Shown: piece by piece, positions 50,002-62,873 of the stretch
Numbering within the stretch: position 1 is the first letter of the stretch
Layout of the letters: each line of letters begins with the position of its first letter
Assembly (NCBI GenBank): GCA_964058805.1
Contig: CAXKVV010000206.1
Span: 1-64,000 of the forward strand
Direction of reading: 5' to 3'
DNA: 64,000 nucleotides
DNA from: Schoenoplectus triqueter
Lineage: Eukaryota > Streptophyta > Magnoliopsida > Poales > Cyperaceae
Made by a program: the position numbers and the translations under genes
The notes under the pieces: generated by a model
Seen by the model: the letters and a program-made list of their open reading frames with translations, nothing else
Told to the model about the DNA's origin: nothing
Database searches by the model: none

Positions 50002-51980
50002 CATTTTTGGAGAAAAAACAAGGATCTAAGTCCTCGTTTTTATATTTCATTGAATTAGTAATTCAACTACATAAAAGTTTAAAGAAAATAAATCTCATGA
50101 GAGGTGAGATTTACGAAAGAAAATTTAAAAAATTAAAAATAAAAGGTCCAAAATAAAGTTAAAGAAAATTTTAGGCAGACTTATTGTACTATTTATTAGA
50201 TATTCTTCATTTTTCATTTGCTGTTTTCAACTCCTCTCTGAATATATGGTTGCACCGTTCTCGCCATATGATGAAACAGAGAATAACAAGTGCTTCTTTT
50301 ACTTGATGATCAACTTCTCTACTCGTTAGTAAATGCTGAGTTGAATTTATCTGATTCTTACAATGACTTGGCATATGAATTTTTCTAATCAGCATGTTCT
50401 TCACAACCAAAAAGAAGGTACAATCATTGCATATCTCAGTAAGTTGCCATCCCCTTTTCTTCAAGTTGTTTGCTGTAAGAATTTTATTTTTGCAACATTA
50501 TCCATGCAAATATTTGCATTCTCGGAGGAACCTTGATTTTCCAAATTAGTTTGATAGCTGACATGATTATTGGTCCGTTTTTCATATATTTGTAAAATGA
50601 TTTACATGAAAAACCTCCATGTGTTTCCAGTTTCCAGTAAGCTCGATCAGCTGAGATTGGTTGTTAATTGTGATATAAAATATTTCATTCTGTAACATAC
50701 TCAAATCCCTCTCTGCTTGCAATGGTAAGTTTGCATGAAACATAGCAAATGCGTCATTTCTGATCATCTGCACTGCATCGCTTCGTCCACCATATTTCAC
50801 TATCCACCACAAAAAATAGAATAACTATATCTCAATATCCCAAATTCTCAATTATGATGTGAGAAACTCACATGAACTCCTTGATGCCATCGGAACGTAA
50901 CCAATATTTCAAATATAGGTCCTACTCTTCTCATTTCCTTCCAAAAGGCAAAAATGGCCTCAGTGCCCATTCCCTGACATGAATTTGTAAAGCTAAATTC
51001 AACTCTTTCCATAATGAATGATCATGGTCTACTCATTTCCACAACTATTTTTCCATAAGCGCAATGTTGAAATTTTTTAAATCTATAATATCCATACCTC
51101 CCAAACTCCTCAGCATACACATTACATCCCAGTATCCCAGTTGATCAAATGGATTTTTCTTTTTTCCAATTCTACACCATGCCAAAATAAATTATTGTGA
51201 ATTTTATCAATTGCCCATATTACCTTTGTCGGTAGAAAAAACACTGACATGCAATAGACAGACAAAGATGTGAGTACCGAATTCAATAAAATACCAATCG
51301 ACCAGCAGGAGATAATTTCTTTGCTCCCCATCCAGGCAGTCTTCTCCCAATTTTATTTAATAATGGTAAGTAATAAGAGATTGTCAATTTTTTATTGGAT
51401 AACAGTAAACCTAGATAATTAAGTGGGAAAACTGTGCTCCGGCATTGCAAAATACTTGCCCATTGCTGCATGTTTCCTTCTTCCTCATGCACAAAAGCCG
51501 AATCAGACTTTTTCATATTGGCTTTCAACCCCAAAATTGAAGCCCATTATGCAAGAATAATTCTTAGAATCTAATTTTTTTACAAACAAGGCTTAACCAT
51601 GAATAGTAAATTGTCTGTGTATAGAATACAAGCACGCACACCAAGATATGCAAGTATAAGTTCACCAGAATCTTGCAATTTTATACACCACCTTATCAGA
51701 AAATCTGAAGCCAAAATAAATAGATACGAAGATAACGGATCACCTTGTCGTACCTCTCGCTTGAGAAAAATTTGTTTGCCCAACATCCCATTTATAACTA
51801 CTTAAGATGTTCCTCCCAAAATCGAATTTTGTATCCATTTTTTCCAATCCTCTGTGAAACTTCTGAGTTTCAGCATCTCAATTATAAATTTCCATGAAAT
51901 CGTGTCAAAGGTTTTTTGAATATCAGCTTTGAACAATGCCATGGATTTTGAATCTCTATTATGAATTTTTAGCATCTCAA
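50002..51980 (-). mobile_element. 5'-truncated LINE with 16-bp TSD
   Basis: A perfect 16-bp duplication TTATTTACACTTTTAT at 49986-50001 and 51981-51996. On the minus strand the order is RT palm (VRQGDPLSSYLF, then ILYTDNLLF where the active YADD box is expected, 51780-51590) and RT thumb (NYLGLLLSNKK, LPGWGAKKLSPAGRL, 51430-51290). The RNase-H-proximal/zf-RVT region follows (FIIWRERCNHIF, about 50290). The YADD-to-YTDN change and stops make it inactive. ORF1 and endonuclease are lost to truncation. Confidence 0.9.
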
Positions 51981-52103
51981 TTATTTACACTTTTATAATC
52001 TTATCCTTTTAAGATCAATCATTTATAATATGAATTACGCACAATAATAAACACGAATGCATTAAAAATAATAATTCAATTATCTATTTCAATTTTAGAC
52101 TTA

Positions 52104-52478
52104 TGCTACGGTTACTCATAAAGTACAAAATATTTGTCTACGTCGCACAATTTCTCTTTTTTTTTTAAATTCAAAAGACCATCCAACTATTCAACATGAT
52201 CATCATATTAAAAATATATTTGGAGAACAAATTTTATATTTTTTGGATTTTTATTTTTGTTGAGGGGTAGAAAATACATTGAGTTATTGATTTCCAGTAG
52301 TATTATTTTTTTATCCCATAAAAAATAGAAAATATTTTTAAAAATATAAAATTTAGTCTTCAAATATATTTTAATATGAAGAACACTTTGAACAGTTGGA
52401 TCAATATTTAGTATTCAAAAAAGAGAGATATGGTACAAAGTACAAAAGATATTTTGTACTTCGTGACTCACCGTAGCA
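52104..52478. mobile_element. Palindromic MITE with TA target site
   Basis: TGCTACGGTTACTCATAAAG and the inverted CTTCGTGACTCACCGTAGCA, each next to TA (52102-52103, 52479-52480). The AGTACAAAATAT words just inside are also inverted. TA duplication suggests Tc1/mariner-type mobilisation. Confidence 0.7.
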
Positions 52479-52857
52479 TACATTAATTTTTGAATTTTAT
52501 ATCATCTTTGTCTTATTTATGCACATAAAATGTCAAAAATAAAAAAGTTATCTGAATGATGTCTTTTATTGATTTAATTATAACCATTAGAATCCCAAGT
52601 TTTTATGACCTTAATTTTGCAAAAAAAAAACACAAATGCATTAATTGACATTTTAGTTAGTCTATTTAAGTTTTATATCATTTTGACTCATTTATGAACA
52701 TAAAATCATCAAAATGCTCTTAAATTTATTAATAAAAATGATGTACAAAATATAATATTTTGTTTCTAAGTATACATGGTTGTATAATACGTAATTTTTA
52801 ATTTTATAATAAAACTTAATAATAGTTGATGTTTAATTTATTAGATATATAACTTTT
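52479..52857. repeat. Two diverged copies of an AT-rich repeat
   Basis: TTTTATATCATxxTTGxCTxATTTATGxACATAAAAT occurs twice (about 52496-52530 and 52671-52708) in the same orientation. Otherwise nothing is seen. Confidence 0.5.
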
Positions 52858-54100
52858 TTTAGACCTCCTATAAATGCATGATCAAAAAACAAAAATGAAA
52901 TGGAGACGAAAATGAGTTTGACTAAAATCTAAATTGTTGATTTTATAAAATCAATCAATCTCAGTCATAAATTGAAATATAGGTATTTCAGTCATTACAC
53001 ATTATCTGATAACATTGATGGACAAATTCAGTTCACGCTCTCCTAAAAATACTTGCCTTTTTTATTATAAATATATAATAAATTTTATTTAGATATATGT
53101 CTAAATCAATTTATAAAGGATCTTAAATTTATAAATAAAATTAGTTTAGTATTTAATAAAATATGATTTACAAAACATAATAATTTTCCTTTTAAATAAA
53201 ATTATATAGTAGATTTTTTTTAAAATAATTGGTTATTAATCTGGAAAAAAAATAGAACTCTCATTAATGCATGATAAAAAAAATGAAATAGAAAGAAAAA
53301 ATGACATTGACTAAAATCTGAAACGTTATTTTTGAAAATATTGATCCCATCATTGATTAGGGGTGTTTTGGTCATTAAAAAATGAAGAAAAGCTAAACAT
53401 TAATGGCAAATTCATTACGTACACTCTTTATCTCTACTCCTTATTAAGCACGTATGTGTTCTGATCCTGCAACGATCCAGATTTTTTGTTGAATTTTTAG
53501 AACTAATATCACTCATCGGATTGAGTTATTCATCAAATAATATTACTATCTCTATGACTATTTGTATTGAAGTTAGAATTTTCTCTCCATTTTGTTTGTT
53601 ACACGAAATGCTACATAATTTAGGAGTACAATTGCTCTATTTTTTTTTCCTTTTTTTCTTAGATTGCCATAAATTATGAATTTTAACTTTTCTTAAATGC
53701 TGAATGTTAATTTTTCTCTGAATTTATATTTATTTTGCATTAATTATGTATTCATGATTGAAATTTACATTAATTACTAAATTTTTTTTTATTTTTTTCC
53801 TTATTTTTTACATGAAGATATGAATTTTTATATTTCTGAAAGATATCACCGTAACAACGTACGAACAAGATACTAGTAATATAGATATAGATTTGATTAT
53901 ATCTTTTTTTAGACGTCCTATAAATACACGGTAAAAAATAATAAATGGAATGAAGAGGAAAAATAGGTTTGACTGAAATTTGAATCGTCGATTTTGTAAA
54001 ATAAATCGATCTCAATTGTAAATTAAAATATGAGTATTTCAGTCATTACACATTATTTGATATTATTAATGGACAAATTATATTCTTTATAATATAGTAT
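52858..54100. repeat. Three diverged copies of a 200-bp repeat
   Basis: At about 52858-53065, 53270-53450 and 53905-54100 the same word order recurs: CCTATAAATxCA, a GAxxAAAATG... block, TTGACTxAAATxTGAA, then TATTTCAGTCATTACACATT in the first and third copies. Probably non-autonomous element copies. Ends not defined. Confidence 0.5.
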
Positions 54101-55795
54101 AAATATAAATAATATCATTAAAATCTATAAAATGATTTTGAATAATATTTTCTGCTGATTTATATATTGATCTTTAGAAATTCATAATGTCCTTATGAGT
54201 AGTTTTCTTTTATCGTTTTATAAACAAAAAGTTCTTATTTAAGACTCATTATGGATCCGAATTTGCTGCTATGTTTTCTATGATAGTAAAAATATGATAC
54301 AGTACAACGGGTGTCGAATTAATTTAAATAGTTGAAATTAGATTTAAGGGTGTTTATTAATGAGTGGGCCACTTATGTCACTGCCATGCTAAGTAGCAGC
54401 TGACACGTTTCCGACTCGTCATTTGTAACGTTTCGGTTAGTATAAACTTGAAATTTAGCTCCTAGATATTATGAAATTTAGCTCCTCTTTTTGTCGTGTT
54501 GATGAATCATTGAATTGTCAATCCTTATCTGTTGGTTGAGTGATATGTCATCAAACAGAAAAGCGCCACTTCTAACAAGTACTTATCTTATTGGTCTAAA
54601 ATCCAATCAACCACGTGAACGGCGACCATCTTATTAGTTATTATTTTTCTTTTTACTATTTACCAACTCAAAAAGAAAATGTTCTTATCTTTTACAGAAA
54701 AGAGCTTTGACCGTTGTGTACATTCCACGTGTATTTTCCAGATTGGCCACAGCAGCCTAAATTGGTTTATTGCTAAACATAACGGCTAATATGTTTTACT
54801 CCCACATCTAATTTTTCTCTGCTCTTAATTTATTTAAAGGATTAAAAAAATCCAGCTCTTATTGTATTTTTTTTTCAAAAGAAAAAGAAACTGCAGGAAT
54901 CATAGAACACGTGCATCTTCTTTCGCACTTTATTAATTTCATCATTTAATTAAAATTCGAAACGTACTCATCTCATGTCGGAAAATTGTAATATTATAAT
55001 TTTGTTAAAGCCCACTCAGTTATCACATATGAATGTTAAAATTCATTTTAAAAATCAACTTTAGTTAACTCTCTTAATTAGTATTTTTATCCAAATTACA
55101 GTAATAAAAAAGTTTTTTCTTCATGATTGTTTAATTATTTCTGTCACTGTTTTTAATTTTATTATACCTTCATAACCTTTAAATAAATCAATGAAAAAAA
55201 TAGTTAGTTTTGAAAATAATACAAATAAGCATTACGAAGAAATATATATATTTTTTGAGGATTTCAATACTAAAAATAAATTTCACACACTTTCGTTACA
55301 ACTTACAACCGAACTACAGTTTTCTTTCTAAAAAAAATAATCTAACATCAATTTTGCACGCATTAAATATATCTTTTTTTACGTGTATTGTAATGATATC
55401 TATTTGCAGATCATTTATGTGAATTGCATTCGAATTAGAGACTTTTATTGCGGCTGATGTTTTTCACACAACAATAGATAATAAATTATATCATTTAAGT
55501 TTCTTTTACAAATACAAATCTATTTAAAGATCTAGATTTTGTGAAGAAAAAAAATCAATGGTAAGAACTAAGAAGTAAAAAATTCCAACTTGTCTAATAT
55601 ACGTATGACGGATTTTCTTTTTTGTTTAGATAAAAATGAGAATTCAAACTATCGAATTTTAAATGTATATAAAAGATTTTTCATCCAAAATTTAAATCTT
55701 AAACTCACAATTATTTTCACCACTAGACTAAAGATATTCTCAATAACCGAAATACTTCATCGTTGCTAGTCTGTTAACATCATTGTAATAATACT
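54101..55795. other. Intergenic, no gene seen
   Basis: AT-rich. Some promoter-like words (CCACGTG near 54610, ACACGTGC near 54908), but no gene body follows. Confidence 0.4.
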
Positions 55796-55860
55796 AATAG
55801 TAATGACGATAATAATCATCATCATCATTGTTATTATTATTATAATACAAACAATAACAA
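55796..55860. repeat. Mixed trinucleotide microsatellite
   Basis: AAT/ATC/ATT units in short runs. Confidence 0.75.
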
Positions 55861-56049
55861 CTAATTATTACGGTAATTCATAAAAAAGATTGTTAGATGA
55901 TGACATATATATATATATATGACGGAGAAATCTGTCTTCGTGTTGGGGAGCGAACGCACTGACGCACACTTCAATAGTTGAATTCTAAAAGGAACTAACT
56001 AATACCGTTGATTTCGCACAAATCTTAATGTAATTTGACAAACATCATA

Positions 56050-56530
56050 ATGGGTTGATGTCAAGGTTACAAACGAGTCGAACCGAGTCGAGGTGACTCG
56101 TTAACTATTTTTAAACCAAAAATTTAATTTAAAATCGGCTCGTTAAATTAACGAGCAAATCGAGCTGCATCGTGAAGACTCCTTAAGACATATTTAATAA
56201 TAAAATAATATTTTATAAATATTTTATATTAAAATTTATAAAAAATATAATAATAATATATTTATGGAAATGATATAGACACCTATTCGTTATAGAATAG
56301 GAACTACCTCGAAGCCAGTCCATGACTATAATTACTATTTCACTCTAGAGTTTAGACTCTCTCTTCCCTTTGCTTACTAAAAGTGTATAATAAAATAATT
56401 CAATAAATATAATATAAATAATAAATACTAATAGTTTATTGAGCTAAACGAACCGAGTCAGCATAACGAGTCGAGCCGGTTTAACCTCAAATTTAAGCTC
56501 GACTCAGTATCTTAACGATCCTATTAGTTA
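56050..56530. mobile_element. Degenerate GAGTCG-rich MITE
   Basis: ACGAGTCGAACCGAGTCGAG near the left end and CGAGTCGAGCCG / GCTCGACTC near the right resemble the subterminal words of the hAT MITE at 5861-6454. A foreign-looking piece lies at 56270-56390. Boundaries uncertain. Confidence 0.4.
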
Positions 56531-56951
56531 AAGATTCAGTTTATTTATTAATGAATAAACCAATAACAAATGGATCTCCAATAGAATTTTTTGCCGGGCC
56601 TAGGTGCTGTGAGCAGTGGGCTATGTGCTGTGTGTGCTACTGTGCTGCACGCGGCAGATCACACAAATTCGTTTGAAGAGTATTAATTGTCCCAGTTGGG
56701 TTCATAGTTCGGCTTCCGCAGCACATTTCCCTCTCATACTTTGCTTACTGATTCGCGCTTCCTGAGAGACACTGGATCTCTTGCGAAGATGTGGCGTGAG
56801 CAATTTTGTGTCGGAGATATGCTTAGGTTAAGAAGATTAACACAAAACTTGACCCTGCTATTTAATATCAAATAAGAAAATATATCTAGATGCTCATGAT
56901 GTTCTTCATTTAGATATATTCGCATATTATACGCTTTTGGAAACATATATC

Positions 56952-57260
56952 TAGAGGTGGCAGAACCCGATCCGACCCAAGAAACCCGTCCGATCCGTCT
57001 GAATCTAAACCCGATCCGAATCCGATCCGATTCATTTTTTTAAGAAAGTCAAACTGATCTGACCCGACCCGAGATCAAATGACCTTTAATTCAAATGAAA
57101 TCTATCAACGATCTGAAAAAACACAACATATAAAATTATAAATTGACCCGACCCGACCCGGTCTGACCCGACCCGGCCCAACCCGATTTCTTCTAAAAAG
57201 TCAAACTGATCCGACCCGTCCAACCCGAACCCGATCCGACCCGTCCAATTGCCACCTCTA
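56952..57260. mobile_element. hAT MITE (TAGAGRTGGCA family), copy 3
   Basis: TAGAGGTGGCAGAA ... AATTGCCACCTCTA with a perfect 8-bp duplication CATATATC (56944-56951, 57261-57268). The arms are filled with ACCCGACCCG / GATCCGA words. It is the longest of the three copies (309 bp). Confidence 0.95.
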
Positions 57261-57268
57261 CATATATC

Positions 57269-57661
57269 TATCCGATCTCATCTCTGGATCTTTTTTTGTC
57301 TTTTTGTTAGAACATATATTACCAGATAACACTCAAAAAATAAAATAGAAGCTTTAGTGATTGGGAATGTCTTTATTCCTCAGAGGTCAATCCCCCAATA
57401 CTCTCCACGCTTTCACGTCACAGTGCGGAAAACTGTTAAAAAAAAAGATTTGCTATCTTTAGCACCCGTTTATAAAATTAACAAGTTGTATAAACGTCCA
57501 AATTTTCATTAATTAGAAGCTGCCAATACGATAGTCATTTCTAGACTTTGTGATATCATGTACCGAATCAGGCGCATGTACACATATCATAAGAATTATT
57601 ACTAACTCATATAATATACAGAATATTTTATATGATTCTTTTGATAATTTTGATAATGGAT
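57269..57661. other. Intergenic, no gene seen
   Basis: AT-rich sequence without supported features. Confidence 0.45.
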
Positions 57662-57740
57662 ACAACAACAACAACAACAACAAATCTTTAATCTCAAATA
57701 TATTGGATTGATTAAAAATGAAATCCAATTAAAAAATCAT
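57662..57740 (+). repeat. ACAACAACAA...AAATCCAATT dispersed repeat, copy 3
   Basis: An expanded ACA run, then TTTAATCTCAAATATATTGG and GAAATCCAATT. Followed by a GATAAT-type microsatellite, as at 27490. Confidence 0.5.
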
Positions 57741-58856
57741 TAAGATCATAGATCTCAAATATAAAAAATGAATGATAGAATTAATGATAATGATAATGAT
57801 AAGAATAATAACAATCATAATGATAATAATTGTTAAACCACGAATTCTAATAAAGTAATAATTATAATTAAAGTAAACAAAGTAGAAGGAATAAATAAAT
57901 AAACAAACAAAGTTAATAAAAATTAAAATAAATTTTTTATTTATGATGACTTACGTAAATAAATGGATAAAAATTTAAATTGAAACAACAACTAAATTGA
58001 TTAAATCGGAATTTGAATAAATTAGAATAATATAAAACTAACAAGATAATATATATATATATATATATAATTAACTAATAATATATAATAATAAGTTCGC
58101 TATTTATTATTAATAAATAAATAAATTGATAAACAAGTTTCACAGTTTCAAATAAAATGAATAAACCATATTAAAGATTAAATAAGAATAAAGAAATAAT
58201 GATATACATATATTTATTAATTAATTTAAAACGCTATGTATATTTATCAATTTACAACCACACGCGAATACATATGAAGACTTTAATCAGAAGAACAAAT
58301 TGATCGGCAATTTAGTTAGTAATAACTTAACAAATATGAAACGGTGCATTGATATTTAAGATTTATTGATAATAGATTAAATATATGGTCTTAAAATTCT
58401 GAGTTGCCACACAATACATCACAGATCCCGAGCCACATTTGATCTGGTCTCAATCTATCTCTCCTCTTTAATACCCATTACCTCATCTCTCTCTCTCTCC
58501 CATTTATTACCTCACCTTACTATCTCTCTCTCTCTCCTTTATTGCCTTGAATTTCCTCCCCCGCTCCCGTCCTCTCTGGTACCCGTCCCCATCCCATTTA
58601 CTACCCGACGACTTCTCTCTCTGTCTTTTCCTCTCGCCCGTTGCTTTCTTTTCGTTGCCCTCTCCGCCCTGTGTTTCTCTCTACCTCTCTCCCTGACGAG
58701 AGTGTGATCTCCCACCCCCCACCCCCCGCTCTTGTACCTCTCTGACTCCCCCATACTTCTCTTCACCGAACCCCTCTCACTCTCACTCTGATTTCCCCTC
58801 CGGTTGTCACTTCGACTACCCCTGAGAGGACCGTTAGCTATCGACCCTAATACCCT

Positions 58857-58867
58857 CTATAAAAGCC
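58857..58867 (+). promoter_or_regulatory. TATA box, likely LTR promoter
   Basis: CTCTATAAAAGCC after a 400-bp CT-rich tract. Downstream sequence is leader-like (CTCTATTACTCTC). Confidence 0.4.
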
Positions 58868-61800
58868 TCGTGCGTGCGCCTCCTCCCCTCTCTATTACTC
58901 TCATGTGCTGAGAAACTTTCACTTTTCCAATCAAGTCAGAAATTTAAATTCAATAAGAGCAGTCTTTTGAACCGGGGGAGGAGGTGGTGGCCGAGAATTC
59001 TATTGAGCCTTGCTGCCTTGTGCCTATTTGCCCTCTGCTGCCTACTTGGTTTCTTTGCTGGTAAACCCTAGCCTGATTTTTCTACTACCCCCGTTATGGG
59101 ATATCAGTGCATTGACACAATTAATTCGGTAGTCAGTGTATGATCCCAAACATTAAAACACCAACACAGTAATAAAATAAAAATATTTTCTTCAATTGAT
59201 TTAATTTCTTTTATTTTTTCTTTCTCTCTTGTTTTATTTATTACATTTTTGAACTATTTTTTTTCTAACTTATAAAAATATAATATTAATAGGTGTAATA
59301 AAGTAAATTATATAATTTAAGAATATAATAAGAATAATAATTAGAATAAAATTAATATATATTAGAATATATATTAATCAATTTCTCTATTTTAAAATAA
59401 ATAAAAGAATATTAAAATATAATATTATATATATAATATATATTAATTAATTTCTCTATTTTATTTTAATCATAATTAGTGGTTTTATTTTATTTTTCTT
59501 CTATTTTGTAGGATTTTCATTTTTATTTCTTATCCCGTTGTAATTGAAAATTGTATATGTAATCAAAGTGAAATTAAGGAAATGAGTTATGGTTTTGCAT
59601 CTATCTCGATGTGCGTGAACGAATTAGTTTCTAACATCTATCATCTATAAATCTTGAGTTGTTAAATAACAAAATCTTGTACTTATCGGGAAACATGATA
59701 AGAATAATGAACAAGTAAAACAGACGATACTTATGATCAGAACTCGAATTAATAAAAAGGGGATTTACGATTAAACACCAACGCAATCAAATGATTAAAT
59801 CAACGAACTCGAGCAAAATGACAAGAAACGTACGAAAAATGATTAATACAGCAAATACCGCATAACGAAAAAAAATATGTTAATTAGAATTCCCAATGCC
59901 CTATAAATGCACTAAAAATGCTGCCGAAATTTTTAATGAAAAGACGGTAAAACTCGAACGGACGTTAATTAAAACATTAATTTAATTAATGGTTATATGT
60001 GAAATAAATCAAGTTAAAAGTAATAAATATCTAATTTAAATTAAAATAGGTGATATAGTCGACTCGGATCCACTCACGGAGTTCGAGGTTGATCCCGACC
60101 TCGGGTACGCAGACGCCGGTCTCGAGGCGGACGTACCACCTCCGGAGTAGAGCGACTTCGCGATCCTCATCAGCACTCTCAGGTACGGTTTCTCGGGATT
60201 TGATTTCCTTTCTTCAGAATTAGGAACCCAAATCGAAAATAAAATATTTTTAAAATAAATCTGAACTGCGGTATTTTTTAACCAAACATTGTTTAGAGAT
60301 CCGAATTGAACTGTCATAGCATCCGATAAATTGACCAACATTTTTGGGGCCTACCCGCATTCACATGTCATAACATGTTATATCGCATGTAGACAAGATA
60401 GGAGTAGGACTCGAAAAATAGTCTCGAGATAAGATCAGATATAATTAAATAATCAAGTTGTAGATTATAATTATTAGAAAATATTATTACTATCACTAAT
60501 TATTGATTAAGTTAAGTAGATAGTTATGCATTAAATGCATGGGAGTGCTGAGAGGTGGGTCGGGTAATTCTCAGTCTGAGTTGTCTTGCATAACCAGACC
60601 GTTGTGGTTACGTACGGTGACCCATAGGCCCGTGAGACCCACCGGTTTGTATATGTATTGCGCATCTTTACCTGTCGGATTATCCACCGACCCCGTCAGT
60701 TGGTGGGTTCGACTATGTCAAAGTGTTTTCTTTTGATCAATACTATATTTTTAGTATTCCTAATATGATTTAATTTTAAATCCAAATTTGAGCGATTAGG
60801 ATACCATATCCTTCAGTGTTTAGTGTGGGCGCCCATATTCGAGACTGGAATCTACTTCGTGATATTATATTATTATATTTATCCGGCTTATTTAGGATTC
60901 TGGTATTGTCTGAAGGGTTTTCTCTTTTGGCCCCTGATTGGTACAAAGAAAGTCGGGATGCGGTCCGCTGGCCTTAGTGGGTACAGTGCAAGTTCCCATT
61001 TATTTACATTTCATTTTGATAATGCGGTACTCTGACTCTTGGTTGGTACAGTGTAGGCTCACATTTGATTTCGATTTATTAATTCACGGGTAGTTATCTT
61101 CTTTTGGCGATATGGCAACTGAAGACATACTTATCCGCTTACTTTTATTTTGTAAGGTGAATTACCAGATTTAGCAGACCAGAGTACGTGCCTCTGCACG
61201 CTCACACTCCTAGGTCTTTATCGCCTCGGGAGCCCGAATTGCCCGTTTATGTGGTATTGGCGCCGCATAAACATAAAATCCTAAGTTTGTAAGTTTGGAC
61301 GCTGGTGGCGCTTGCTTGGGATAGATCTGGTGATTTATAATCTGGGTATTTATTTTGGGTGTTTGATCGTCGTATCTTATATTATATATTATTATTATTC
61401 CTCGGCTTTTCTATTTCGGGTTCTTTACCATTTCATGACATAACATGTAGGTATTTTTCTTAAAATGTGTATAAAATTATTATTATATTCGTATATAGTC
61501 ATTATATTGCATTAAAACATCAGTATTGGTATTTGGATCCAGTCTAGGAAAGAATATCACATCTTAAGGCTGGATCTAAATCCGTACTGAGTAATTTTTA
61601 AATTACTCACGTTTCCACGGTGGTTGTGGGATCTATGTTTACAGGTACGGGATTTGTATTGATGAGAGTGCTAGGTGCAGTCCTGCGTGATATTAGAGGT
61701 ATTTCGCCGCATCAACACAGTGAGGCGGGTAGATGATTAGGACCTATCGGGTATCGGGTTTTTGTTTCTTTCTTTGGGTTTTATTTGAGAGATTTTTGCT

Positions 61801-61871
61801 ACCCATTCCGATGGAGTTAGCCCCGCCGGTGTCGGACGTTGTACCTTACTGTGTATTTTGGACTGTTATTG

Positions 61872-61875
<4 letters not shown>

Positions 61876-61963
<88 letters not shown>
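61876..61963 (+). repeat. (ATT)n microsatellite
   Basis: About 29 uninterrupted ATT units inside the putative solo LTR. Confidence 0.95.
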
Positions 61964-62087
61964 TTATTTATTCTGAGATTTATCTTATTTTATTCATTTA
62001 GCCTTCCGTACGCACGTCTCGTCATGCGTACATGACATGATTAATCACCCCTAATCCGTTTCAATTATTCTGGGGTGTGACAATAAT

Positions 62088-62478
62088 AATACTGATAGCA
62101 ATAATAATAGCAATAGTAATAGTTATTTAATAATACTACTACTAATAATAAGAACATCTATAATCTACATTACATTATAAAGAGCCTATGTACTAGAAAC
62201 ACTCATTTATTTAGTGTCTAATAAATGTGAAATGTCAGATATACCCCTTGTAAAAATAGAGTGTAATGATCAAAATATTTTTTATTTTTAAAGGTCTAAT
62301 TATACACCTTATATAAAGTTATTTTTCATGTAATATTTATATTTTTTGCATCACAATAAAATTAAGTAAACAACGAAATCATAAAAAATGAATAAGACAT
62401 AATATGTAAATATACTAGCCAATTATAATATCTAACATATTAAGAATTAAAATACACTTCATGGATGAATTATTACCC

Positions 62479-62479
<1 letters not shown>
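62088..62479. other. Intergenic / upstream region of F-box gene
   Basis: AT-rich with short AAT/AGC-like runs at 62088-62150. No separate gene. Confidence 0.4.
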
Positions 62480-62551
<72 letters not shown>

Positions 62552-62571
62552 TAATAATAATAATAATAATA
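62480..62571 (+). repeat. (AAT)n microsatellite
   Basis: About 30 AAT units with one AAATAAT break. It lies within the 5' region of the F-box/kelch gene. Confidence 0.95.
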
Positions 62572-62873
62572 AATCTTCATACTCTTAAGATTCTAAACCC
62601 AAAGGAGTGAACCGGCGTGTTGAAGACATTTCTATCCCCACCTACATCTACACAGCTCCAAGCTCCATGCACCGGACAGCACCACATTGTGGAGACCACA
62701 CTTCACACTTGTACAAAACCACAGAGAACAAACAAAACCTCTCAATCTCATCACCCATTTTATGCTCCTCAGAAATTACCAAACTACCTCCCACTCTTCC
62801 TCAAATGACAAGCGAAAGTCGTTCCGGTTCCACAAACAGCTCAAAGAAGCAGCTGCTGATCAGTTCTACGCAC

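Larger units (their letters stand above)
57831..62082 (+). mobile_element. Probable 4.25-kb solo LTR (gypsy, Tekay-like)
   Basis: Left end TGTTAAACCAC and right end GGGGTGTGACA are imperfect inverted repeats (8 of 11). ATAAT flanks both sides (57826-57830, 62083-62087), though in low-complexity sequence. The right-end GGGGTGTGACA, the CGTACGxxxGTCxxxTCATGCGTACATGACA block and the long size fit Tekay/del-type LTRs. A TATA motif (CTCTATAAAAGCC, about 58857) after a CT-rich stretch gives plus orientation. Short open frames inside (58874, 60036, 60539) look like LTR sequence, not genes. No primer-binding site or pol adjoins it. Confidence 0.55.

Noticed and set aside
55930..56010. GC-richer patch resembling an RNA gene
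   Set aside because: No stable fold or known RNA motif was found.
58539..59071. Open frames in the CT-rich region
   Set aside because: Arginine- or leucine-rich translation of low-complexity DNA within the putative LTR.
60036..60341. 101-aa minus-strand frame and its GC-rich plus-strand counterpart
   Set aside because: Lies within the probable solo LTR; no domain recognised on either strand.
61733..62035. 100-aa poly-isoleucine frame
   Set aside because: It is a translation of the (ATT)n microsatellite.
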